A stretch of DNA of 6,609 bases from JBEINZ01 sp040377825 (GTDB taxonomy: Bacteria > Pseudomonadota > Alphaproteobacteria > Rhizobiales > Ancalomicrobiaceae). The stretch lies in the NCBI GenBank assembly GCA_040377825.1, contig JBEINZ010000181.1, positions 1 through 6,609 on the forward strand, read 5' to 3'. A program made the position numbers and the translations under genes. The notes beneath the pieces were generated by a model, which did not search any database, was not told where the DNA came from, and saw only the letters and a list, made by a program, of their open reading frames with translations. This document shows, piece by piece, positions 1 to 6,489 of this stretch (the first letter of the stretch is position 1; each line of letters starts with the position of its first letter).

Positions 1-383
1 GGCGCTCCGCCAAAGCCGCCGATGAATTGTTCAGGCTAGAGGCTGCACGATTGCGGTTTCTATCTCCCAAACCCGAAGACCGGCAAGGCGCTCTGGAAAA
101 GCTTTGGGACGCTTTTGAGCGATTGAAGACGCTTGAGCCCGGCTCCAATAAGCGTGTCCAGGCGGATGCGCTCTTGGATCGGGTGGCCGCGTCAGCGTCG
201 GGTTATCGACAGATGTTGACGCGTGAGGCGGCAGAGCTGACGATGATCGGCAACAGCTTCCGCATTCGGCATTCTGAGATCACCCAGGAAGCGTTAACTT
301 CGGCTGATCAGCTCGATTACCTGTTCACGAGAATGTTCGCGTTTGTCCGCACGGTGTTGAAGGCAACGGGCCGAGGTGGATAA
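1..383 (+). CDS. 3' end of an uncharacterised protein with an IRHSE...YLF C-terminus
   Basis: The reading frame is open from the first complete codon at position 3 to the TAA at 381-383, giving about 126 residues. I treat it as the C-terminal part of a longer gene: the frame already codes sensibly before the first possible start (TTG at 27), and that TTG has no ribosome binding site. The protein is helical and charged, with a segment ALEKLWDAFERLKTLEPG and an end containing GNSFRIRHSE and YLFTRMFAFVRTVL. I recall this pairing, an IRHxE motif followed about 20 residues later by a YLFxRM helix, from the C-termini of uncharacterised bacterial proteins, some of them annotated as abortive-infection (AbiJ-like) or HEPN-like. 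That assignment is from memory and needs a profile search. No catalytic motif is visible in the part seen. The gene ends 82 bases before the next start, and an AT-rich promoter-like gap separates them, so it is probably not in the downstream operon. Confidence 0.75.
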   Translation, partial: RSAKAADELFRLEAARLRFLSPKPEDRQGALEKLWDAFERLKTLEPGSNKRVQADALLDRVAASASGYRQMLTREAAELTMIGNSFRIRHSEITQEALTSADQLDYLFTRMFAFVRTVLKATGRGG

Positions 384-390
384 CACGCCT

Positions 391-419
391 TTGACAATCA
401 TGATTTAATGTCTTAGTGA
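391..419 (+). promoter_or_regulatory. Candidate promoter of the four-gene operon
   Basis: A perfect TTGACA -35 box lies at 391-396. At a 17-base spacing the -10 position would be 414-419 (TAGTGA), a poor match to TATAAT, so the promoter would be weak or activator-dependent, or read by a sigma factor tolerant of weak -10 boxes. It is the only consensus-like -35 box in the AT-rich gap upstream of the operon. The proposed -10 falls inside the left arm of the inverted repeat at 413-436, so a protein bound there would block transcription. Confidence 0.45.
396..405. repeat. 10-bp palindrome sharing half-sites with the neighbouring operator
   Basis: AATCATGATT is a perfect palindrome touching the 3' end of the TTGACA box. 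It consists of AATCA and TGATT, the same half-sites found in the arms of the inverted repeat downstream (TGATT 417-421, AATCA 428-432). The region 396-432 therefore holds four copies in two inverted pairs. Ribbon-helix-helix repressors often bind such multiple short half-sites cooperatively, so this may be a second operator site. Its shortness means chance cannot be excluded. Confidence 0.4.
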
Positions 420-436
420 TTTGTTGAAATCACTAA
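413..436. repeat. Perfect 10-bp inverted repeat, probable operator
   Basis: The arms TTAGTGATTT (413-422) and AAATCACTAA (427-436) are exact reverse complements separated by GTTG. The repeat lies between the TTGACA box and the ribosome binding site of a ribbon-helix-helix gene, the usual place for an autoregulatory operator. An intrinsic terminator is unlikely: the arms are AT-rich, the hairpin is followed by a run of A rather than T on the plus strand, and the minus strand has no T-run after it either. A leader-RNA hairpin is also possible. Confidence 0.65.
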
Positions 437-465
437 AAAAGTAGATGTTGAGGGGGAGTTCCGTT

Positions 466-687
466 GTGTCACGAGCTCCTTTAAAGGGACGGAGCGTTGA
501 ACCTGCTGGGGAGCCCGAAGTCCCATTGCAGGTCACGATTCCGAAGCGGGTCAAGCGGGCTCTCGATCTTAAGTCGGTGGAGACCGGACGAACGCGCCGC
601 GCGCTCGTGTTGGAGGCGTTACGCGCGGTCGGAGTTACAGTAAGCGACGACGATGTCGCCGGACGGCGGGGGGCCAAGAAGCGGTGA
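466..687 (+). CDS. Small ribbon-helix-helix DNA-binding protein
   Basis: A 73-residue protein. I chose the GTG at 466 because a strong Shine-Dalgarno sequence, AGGGGGAG (451-458), lies 7 bases before it. The in-frame ATG at 445 has no such site and would put the Shine-Dalgarno inside the gene. After a disordered basic N-terminus of about 18 residues comes a strand PLQVTIP (20-26), a helix KRVKRALDLKSVETG (27-41) and a second helix TRRALVLEALRAVG (43-56). This is the strand-helix-helix order of the CopG/Arc/ParG-type fold, which dimerises and reads DNA with paired strands. The tail is acidic, then basic (GRRGAKKR). Its stop overlaps the methyltransferase start in GTGA, so it is the first cistron of the operon. 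The likely role is transcriptional autoregulation through the inverted repeats upstream. A role in plasmid partition, where similar small proteins occur beside ParA, is less likely because no ParA is present here. Confidence 0.8.
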   Translation: MSRAPLKGRSVEPAGEPEVPLQVTIPKRVKRALDLKSVETGRTRRALVLEALRAVGVTVSDDDVAGRRGAKKR

Positions 688-1997
688 TCAAGTCCCCTAC
701 GCTAAAGCGTCGTTTGCTCGCGCTCGAAAATTCGCCGCCGAGCGCCTGGCGCGAGACTGGCGTCAACGCTCGGCCCAATCTGCACGGCCTTCTTCGCTAC
801 CCAGCCATGATGGTGCCCCGTATGCAGGGCGATATCATCGACGTGATCCTTGCCCACCGGCCAGGCGTTTGTCGCGTGCTGGACCCGTTCGTCGGTTCCG
901 GAACAGTGATGACCGAGGCCCTTATACGCGACCTCGATTTCACGGGTGTCGACATCAACCCGCTGGCGGCGCTGGTCTGCGAAGCGAAAGCCGCGATCGA
1001 TGCAGGCGCCGATGTCGAAGGCGCGGCCCAAACGGTCCTAGCGGCCCTGCGGCGGGACGTCTGTGAAACGGTCGATGTTGATTTCCCCGGTCGAACCAAA
1101 TGGTTCGGCGATTCGAGCGCGGCAAAATTTTCGATCCTGCGACGGGCGATCATGCAAGTCGGGGCGGTTGGCGAGCGCAAGGTCATGTGGACCGTATTCG
1201 CCGAAACCGTCCGCCTATGCTCGAACAGCCGGACGAGCACCTACAAGCTTCATATCCGCAAGCCAGACGATCGTGTCGCCGCGGAGCGCGTGCTGGAGAC
1301 CTTCGAGGCCCATCTGCGTCAGGCGTTAGCCCGGGTGCGCGAGTATCGTGACCTTCTTGGCGAGCGTTGCGGTGGCCGGCCGTCAGTTCGGATCATCTGC
1401 GACGACGCGCGGAAGGCCGAGCTGGACTGGGCGAGTTCGGACCACCAGATCCTCGTTACCTCGCCGCCCTATGGCGATAACCAGACCACGATCCCGTACG
1501 GACAGTTTTCATACCTTGCGATGCGGTGGATACCGCAAAGCGATCTGCCAAGCGCTTTCGCGACTGAACTCATGGCCAACACCCACGCGCTCGACACTTT
1601 CAGCCTAGGCGGCACCGTCCGCGGAGCGGAAGAAAAGGAGGCCGCAGTGCGAAGCGCGTCACGGTATTTCGATGCCTTCGTGCGCGAAGCCGAACGCACG
1701 GATCGCAGTCGGGCAATCCGGAAGGTCACCAGCTTCATCGCTGATTTTGCCGAGGCCCTGATCCATTTGCGTTCGGGATCGACGGGCACGGCGCATTGGG
1801 TGTTGACTACTGGAAATCGGACGGCGGCAGGGTTGACTGTGCCGTTCGACGCGATCTGTAAGGACCTAGTCACTGGGCTCGGCGGAAGGCCTATCGCCTC
1901 TCTGCGGCGCGAATTGCCGAGCAAGCGGATGCCGTCGCGCAATTCCCAGGGCGCCATGATCACTGCAGAAACCACAACCGTCGTTGAGTTCAGTTGA
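684..1997 (+). CDS. DNA methyltransferase, SPPY type (N4-cytosine or N6-adenine)
   Basis: A 437-residue protein predicted to transfer a methyl group from S-adenosylmethionine to an exocyclic amino group in DNA. The start is GTG at 684, overlapping the preceding stop (GTGA). The segment HGLLRYPAMMVPRM (34-47) resembles the H..PYPAK.hP stretch that precedes the cofactor site in many such enzymes. DPFVGSGT (67-74) is motif I, which binds the cofactor, and GVDINPLA (88-95) follows as motif II. The catalytic motif IV is TSPPYGDN (259-266). SPPY is commonest in N4-cytosine enzymes but does not settle the base. The gap of about 190 residues between motifs I and IV, containing SNSRTSTYKLHIR, probably holds target recognition, giving the I-recognition-IV order of alpha-type amino-methyltransferases. 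No nuclease or helicase domain is fused. It is followed directly by the GHKL gene (TGATG junction), so its mark probably serves that system. The recognition sequence cannot be read from the protein. Confidence 0.9.
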   Translation: MIKSPTLKRRLLALENSPPSAWRETGVNARPNLHGLLRYPAMMVPRMQGDIIDVILAHRPGVCRVLDPFVGSGTVMTEALIRDLDFTGVDINPLAALVCEAKAAIDAGADVEGAAQTVLAALRRDVCETVDVDFPGRTKWFGDSSAAKFSILRRAIMQVGAVGERKVMWTVFAETVRLCSNSRTSTYKLHIRKPDDRVAAERVLETFEAHLRQALARVREYRDLLGERCGGRPSVRIICDDARKAELDWASSDHQILVTSPPYGDNQTTIPYGQFSYLAMRWIPQSDLPSAFATELMANTHALDTFSLGGTVRGAEEKEAAVRSASRYFDAFVREAERTDRSRAIRKVTSFIADFAEALIHLRSGSTGTAHWVLTTGNRTAAGLTVPFDAICKDLVTGLGGRPIASLRRELPSKRMPSRNSQGAMITAETTTVVEFS

Positions 1998-4606
1998 TGG
2001 CTGACACGGCTGACCACCATCCAGAGCTCCGGGTTGGAGCGCACGTGCTTGTCCAACTCGGAAGCGAGCTAGTAACCGATGTCGAGCAAGCGATCCTTGA
2101 GTGCGTAAAGAACGCATACGACGCGGATGCGCTGGGCTGCCGGATCGATATCGACACCCGCGAGGTCGGCTCACTGTCCGAGGTTGGATCGGTCGACAGG
2201 TTCTGGGGCTTCGACAAGCCCGCGGAGACCGTGACCGTCGAATTGCTCGATCAAGATGGTCACCCTCTCAAGGCCAAACCGGACGCCGGCGACACCGATA
2301 TCACGCGAAAGCTGAACTACACCGGTCGCATTACGATCGAGGACAAGGGGGACGGGCTTGATCCCGAAAAACTTCGCAGTTCTTGGCTCGTTATCAGCGG
2401 CTCGAACAAACGAGGCGCGATGGGGGGCCAGAAGTCCAAGACCACAAAGGGCCGTACCCCGCTCGGTGACAAGGGATTGGGCCGGTTGGGCTCGATGAAA
2501 CTGGGCGATATCCTGCGCATCGAAACCTCGACCTCGTCCACCGAACCCTTAGCGGTTGCCCAATTTCGTTGGGCCGATTGCGAGTCCGCGCAGACGGTCG
2601 ACCAGATTCCGGTCTTTATCGATGCACTTCCGAACAACGAGGGCTTCAAGGGCACCCGCGTTTCGGTGCTCGGTTTACGGGACTTGCCGGAATGGCGGCG
2701 CAAGGACCGGATTGCGGAAATTACGCGCAGCCTAGCTCGACTGATCTCACCGTTCGAAGCCACGTCGACATTTCCGGTAGGCATCAGACTTGACGGCGAC
2801 GATCACTCGCTCGTTTCAGTGACGGACGAGGTCCTGAAACGGGCCGTGGCTGAATTCAAATTTGCATGGCAGACCGATCCCGGCGATCCGGCCAAGCATA
2901 TTTTGAAAGCGACAGCGCGGTTCCAGAAGCGCCTATTCACTTCTCAGCGAGGCCAGAAGAACAAGGAGCGCACCGCCGCCGTATTCGACAAGGACAGCGG
3001 TGCGGGCTTTGCTAAGTCGCTGGATGAATATCGGCGATTGAAACCATATCAGAACAAGACCATCGATCTGGAGGGGGCGTGGTTCATCGAACTCAGACGC
3101 ACATTCCAGTGGTCGGACATGCAGTTGGACACCGGGGCGGCAGTGGCCGATCCTGGCACGTTCGAGGGTGCTTTCTACTTCTTCCACCTCAACAAGCTCG
3201 ACGCTGACGACGACACCGAGGGTGAGCTGGACGCGCCGGCGGCAGCGGGCGTCGGCATAGATCGCAAGTTACTAAGGGACATGATCGGAATCTCTATCTT
3301 GCGGGATGGCTTCCGTGTCCGTTCGCAAGGCGACTGGCTCGGCCTCTCGCAGTCGATGACGTTTGGCAGTACCTACGGAATGCGAGTTGACAACACGGTT
3401 GGCTATTTCGCGCTCACGGGCGAACACAACTATAAACTGATAGAAAAATCAGATCGCGAAGGATTTGTTGAGGATGCTGCTTATCGCGGCTTCATGCAGA
3501 TTGCAAAACAGTGTCGGGGATTTGCAAACGAAACATTGGAGCAGGTTCGCCGCGCGCTCGACGAATACTACAAGACGATAATGTCCTCAGAGAATGCTCA
3601 CGTAGCAGCTGGACCGGTTGGCGGCTCATTCAACGCTGTTGAATCAGGCCTGAAGTCGGCGGAGGACGCCCGTGCGGAGGTTGCCCGGATCACTGGCGAT
3701 TTGCAGGCCGATCTTGAGCGTCTTGAGCGGGACGCCGCGACAGAGGGACCGACCGCCGATGCAGCGGGACGCGCCCTTAGCGTGGTCAACCGTGCGGTTT
3801 CAGCGATGCACAGTGTGCAGACTAAGCTCGCAGACGGCGCAAAGGCCGGCGCCAATCTCGTTAGATTGCGTCAAGAGTTCGATGAAAAGGACGAGCAGAC
3901 TGTCGCGTTGTTCGAAAGCGCGGCCGTCGGGTTGAGCGCGAGGGGACTCGCCCATGAGCTGCGCACCCACCTGACGGAAATCCGCCAACGCACTTCGGCT
4001 ATCGAAAAGACGCCCGGAAGAAGCGCCGGCGAAGTACTCTCGCACTTGCGGGCGATACGAGCGTCTTGCACTGCGATCTCAAGCGCGGTGGCGCTAATCG
4101 ATCCCATGCTGCCACGCTCGCGCGCCGTGAAAGAGACCATATCACTTCGAGGATTCGTGGAAGAGTTCTTCAAGGGCAGAACCTCGACCTATGAACGAGC
4201 GGGCATCCGCACGCGGATCAGCGGGGCCGGAGCAACGGTGCGCGCAAACCGTCCCCGCCTTACGCAGGTGTTCGATAACCTAGTCCGCAATAGCGCCTAT
4301 TGGCTCCGTCGCGGCGAGTTGACGGGTCAAGTCAGCAGGCCCAAGGAGATCGCGGTGGAGTTAACGGGTTTCGGCTTCATTGTGTCGGACACGGGACCGG
4401 GAGTCGATCCACACTACGAGGAATCGTTGTTCGAGATCTTCATAACCGCCAAACCGGAGCGGGACACCGGCCAAGGCCTCGGCCTGTTCATAGTAACCGA
4501 ACTACTTCGTACCGACGGATGCAGCATCAACTTGCTCACCGACCGCAACGAAGACGGACGGCGCTTCCGCTTTGCGGTCAACCTAAGTCCGCTGGTGCGT
4601 GCATGA
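1997..4606 (+). CDS. Double-GHKL protein: MutL/Hsp90-like ATPase fused to a histidine-kinase core
   Basis: An 869-residue soluble protein; no signal peptide or membrane segment is apparent. I chose the ATG at 1997, in TGATG with the methyltransferase stop; an in-frame TTG at 1994 is weaker. The N-terminal module has an N-box ILECVKNAYDAD (E35, N39), a G1 box EDKGDGLD (D116, G118, G120), a glycine-rich lid LGDKGLGRLG (156-165) and GTRVSV (219-224), the ATP site of Hsp90/MutL/MORC-type ATPases. RDGFRV (436-441) and KSDREGF (484-490) are signatures I recall from S5-like domains of such prokaryotic ATPases. Residues about 550-650 are predicted coiled coil, leading to an H-box LAHELRTHL (H653), N-box VFDNLVRNS (N765), G1 SDTGPG (D798) and G2 GQGLGL (825-830) of a histidine kinase. 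The H-box has His658 where Pro is usual. The following gene overlaps in ATGA and encodes a receiver-like partner. Likely role: ATP-driven sensing or DNA clamp activity coupled to phosphotransfer; this function is inferred. Confidence 0.88.
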   Translation: MADTADHHPELRVGAHVLVQLGSELVTDVEQAILECVKNAYDADALGCRIDIDTREVGSLSEVGSVDRFWGFDKPAETVTVELLDQDGHPLKAKPDAGDTDITRKLNYTGRITIEDKGDGLDPEKLRSSWLVISGSNKRGAMGGQKSKTTKGRTPLGDKGLGRLGSMKLGDILRIETSTSSTEPLAVAQFRWADCESAQTVDQIPVFIDALPNNEGFKGTRVSVLGLRDLPEWRRKDRIAEITRSLARLISPFEATSTFPVGIRLDGDDHSLVSVTDEVLKRAVAEFKFAWQTDPGDPAKHILKATARFQKRLFTSQRGQKNKERTAAVFDKDSGAGFAKSLDEYRRLKPYQNKTIDLEGAWFIELRRTFQWSDMQLDTGAAVADPGTFEGAFYFFHLNKLDADDDTEGELDAPAAAGVGIDRKLLRDMIGISILRDGFRVRSQGDWLGLSQSMTFGSTYGMRVDNTVGYFALTGEHNYKLIEKSDREGFVEDAAYRGFMQIAKQCRGFANETLEQVRRALDEYYKTIMSSENAHVAAGPVGGSFNAVESGLKSAEDARAEVARITGDLQADLERLERDAATEGPTADAAGRALSVVNRAVSAMHSVQTKLADGAKAGANLVRLRQEFDEKDEQTVALFESAAVGLSARGLAHELRTHLTEIRQRTSAIEKTPGRSAGEVLSHLRAIRASCTAISSAVALIDPMLPRSRAVKETISLRGFVEEFFKGRTSTYERAGIRTRISGAGATVRANRPRLTQVFDNLVRNSAYWLRRGELTGQVSRPKEIAVELTGFGFIVSDTGPGVDPHYEESLFEIFITAKPERDTGQGLGLFIVTELLRTDGCSINLLTDRNEDGRRFRFAVNLSPLVRA

Positions 4607-6489
4607 CTATGCAAGTTTCCCAAGCCCTGGAAATCCTGGGTGCGAAGCGGGTCATCTGGATTGATGACCGCTTTAACATTACGGCCGCTCAGATCTCAAC
4701 CCTGCTTACCAATAGCTTGGATACGGCCCTGGCCTGCGCCTTTCCGGAGTTACAGGCGGCGCTAGAGGGCTACGAGTTCGATCCTGCCGGAGCGATCCAA
4801 ACCATCACCCAAATCCTCACTGACCTAGACGCCCAGCGAATTGAAGAGATTCGCGCGACATTCTTCGCTCAAGAGCGCACCGCAAAGGGCTTTCCGACCA
4901 ATGAGCTGTCCGGTGACGCAATCGCAATTGCCTGCCGACTGCTTGGCGTCGTCGCCGAGGACTGTTGGACGTTCGAAAAGGCGGACCATGATCTGCCGGG
5001 CCTTTGCGAGGCGGGCGACGCGGAGCTGAGCTATGTGGTCGACTTGAACGAGTCCGGCGGCTCTCCGACACGCGGCTTGGATATGCTTAAGGCCCTTTGG
5101 AACGGCAAATCGAAAGGCACGGCCTTCATCCTCACGCACGAGACGAATATTAGCGGAGAAGCGAAGAAGGAGCAGGAACTGCGTAGGAAGTTGCAGGACC
5201 TGGGCGGCCTGAGCGGCCTGGGGCTGCCGGTCTGCGTGATCGCCAAGGAACGACTGTCGGACAAGGCGGATGATGAAGAGGGTATGGCCGCCGCGCTCAG
5301 AGTGGGCGTGAAGCGCGCAGGCCTTCGCCGTAGCATGCACGAAGTTCTTACTCGGGCCCGCGATATGCTACGCGAGGCGATTGATGAGGCTGCACTCAAC
5401 CTGCTGACGGTTCCGCCCGAGCAGCTTGAATCCCATGTTTTTGACCGAGGGTACAAGGAGGGAGTCTCGGAACTGCATGTGGTCGAGCGGGCGATCACAG
5501 CCCACCTCGGAAAGGAGGCGCGGGGGTTCTTTGGGGTCGACGAACAGGTTCTAGCCAGCGCTCAGCGCCTGCGTGCCCTGCGTGCAATCCCATTGGACAC
5601 CACGACCACGGCGCCTGAACCGCACCTGACGGCTTTCCGCGAGGCGGAGGTATGGGAGGCGGAGGAGCTTCTCAATCGTGGCCTCACGCCAATAGCCTGT
5701 GGCGATGTGTTTGAGCTCGATTCCGACGAACCGGCTACGCGGCAGAGCAAGCAAAAGTTCATCTTGCTCGGTCAGCCGTGCGACATCTCGCTGAGACCCG
5801 ACGAGCGCAAGCGGGCACAGGACACCGGTTTCCTGGTTCCCCTGAAGAGTAAGACCACGCCAGGCAAGGCCGACTCGAAAGCTCCGCTCCTGCCGTTCAC
5901 CCTTCACGGGGGCCAGTGGGCATGCGATTTCCGGAACGCGAGTGTCGCGCGACTTTCCATCCTGGATCTCGCTTCCTTTAGACCGGACGGGAGAGTACGA
6001 GTTGATGAAGGGCACGCCGCTCCGGCGGGCCTTCTGCCAGCGCAGCAAAGGTTCTACGAGGATCGCACCAAGCCCGCGTCAGACGCGCTCGCCGATCCGA
6101 TGCTGCGGCGTAACGGTGGCCAAGTTGCGCTTGGAATGCAGCTGACTTTCGCGTCGGCAGACTTGTTCAAGCACATCCATTCTCCCGTTTTCGAGGACGC
6201 GTCGAAGCAAAAGGTCGATGGGCAAACGATCGAACGACCAAAGCGCGCGACCTGGAGGTTGCGCCGGTGCGGGCGGGTGCGGATGCCGTACGCCGCCGCC
6301 TTGCTTGACCTCTACACAAGCGTGATGAGCCGGCAAGCGTTTGACGTCGACTACATGTCCCCAGGGTTGCTGGCCGCGACCGCAGAGGAAGAGAAGGCGG
6401 AGCCGCAGACTGATGTAAACCAGGATGCGGTCGCAACGCCGGTGACCGAGGATCAGCCGGCAGAGCCCAAAGCGCCGGGAGTTGACTAG
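4603..6489 (+). CDS. Split receiver-domain protein with a large unknown C-terminal region
   Basis: A 628-residue protein starting at ATG 4603, overlapping the kinase stop in ATGA. The frame is open back to 4300, but that stretch is the kinase's ATP-binding core. The N-terminus is a response-regulator receiver drawn apart: strand 1 VIWIDD (acidic pair D21, D22), phosphoacceptor strand YVVDLN (D147) followed by GLDMLKAL, strand 4 FILTH (T178), strand 5 VCVIAKE (K215). All five phosphorylation-site residues are kept. D22 to D147 is 125 residues, against about 45 in CheY, so an insertion of about 80 residues sits between strands 1 and 3. Residues about 240-345 look helical. From about 360 to 500 lies a strand-rich region with GDVFEL and LLGQPCDISLRP (C393), which I recall only from uncharacterised proteins. 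The last 35 residues are acidic, proline-rich and probably disordered. No DNA-binding or nuclease motif is recognised. It is probably the phosphorylation target of the preceding kinase, and its C-terminus may be the output domain. Confidence 0.82.
   Translation: MTMQVSQALEILGAKRVIWIDDRFNITAAQISTLLTNSLDTALACAFPELQAALEGYEFDPAGAIQTITQILTDLDAQRIEEIRATFFAQERTAKGFPTNELSGDAIAIACRLLGVVAEDCWTFEKADHDLPGLCEAGDAELSYVVDLNESGGSPTRGLDMLKALWNGKSKGTAFILTHETNISGEAKKEQELRRKLQDLGGLSGLGLPVCVIAKERLSDKADDEEGMAAALRVGVKRAGLRRSMHEVLTRARDMLREAIDEAALNLLTVPPEQLESHVFDRGYKEGVSELHVVERAITAHLGKEARGFFGVDEQVLASAQRLRALRAIPLDTTTTAPEPHLTAFREAEVWEAEELLNRGLTPIACGDVFELDSDEPATRQSKQKFILLGQPCDISLRPDERKRAQDTGFLVPLKSKTTPGKADSKAPLLPFTLHGGQWACDFRNASVARLSILDLASFRPDGRVRVDEGHAAPAGLLPAQQRFYEDRTKPASDALADPMLRRNGGQVALGMQLTFASADLFKHIHSPVFEDASKQKVDGQTIERPKRATWRLRRCGRVRMPYAAALLDLYTSVMSRQAFDVDYMSPGLLAATAEEEKAEPQTDVNQDAVATPVTEDQPAEPKAPGVD

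Noticed and set aside
240..290. HEPN ribonuclease motif (R-x4-6-H) in the upstream partial gene
   Set aside because: The visible RIRHSE does not give the required Arg-to-His spacing in a helical context, so I do not claim ribonuclease activity.
413..440. Inverted repeat as intrinsic terminator of the upstream gene
   Set aside because: The stem is AT-rich and is followed by A residues, not T, on the plus strand; the minus strand also has no T-run after the stem.
445..465. ATG at 445 as start of the ribbon-helix-helix gene
   Set aside because: There is no Shine-Dalgarno before it, while AGGGGGAG at 451-458 sits 7 bases before the GTG at 466 and would otherwise be coding.
405..677. Minus-strand open frame opposite the ribbon-helix-helix gene
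   Set aside because: The translation is a Ser/Arg/Thr-rich shadow with no motif, and the plus-strand gene has a clear fold pattern and ribosome binding site.
653..1066. Plus-strand open frame of 137 codons over the start of the methyltransferase
   Set aside because: It is rich in Arg, Gly and Pro without motifs, and overlaps methyltransferase motif I in another frame.
1994..1996. TTG at 1994 as start of the double-GHKL gene
   Set aside because: It adds only one residue to the ATG at 1997, which is the stronger codon and gives the common TGATG stop-start junction.
1469..2056. Minus-strand open frame of 195 codons opposite the end of the methyltransferase
   Set aside because: It is antisense to a motif-supported gene, has shadow-like composition and no recognisable domain. 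Long antisense frames are expected in GC-rich DNA.
4300..4602. In-frame upstream extension of the receiver protein by 101 codons
   Set aside because: This stretch lies over the N, G1 and G2 boxes of the kinase in another frame, and its translation is arginine/serine-rich and lacks structure. ATG 4603 in the ATGA overlap fits operon coupling, and the receiver's first strand begins about 15 residues later.
4825..5340. Minus-strand open frame of 171 codons opposite the receiver region
   Set aside because: It is opposite a domain whose five signature residues are conserved, and it has no motif or ribosome binding site of its own that I can see.
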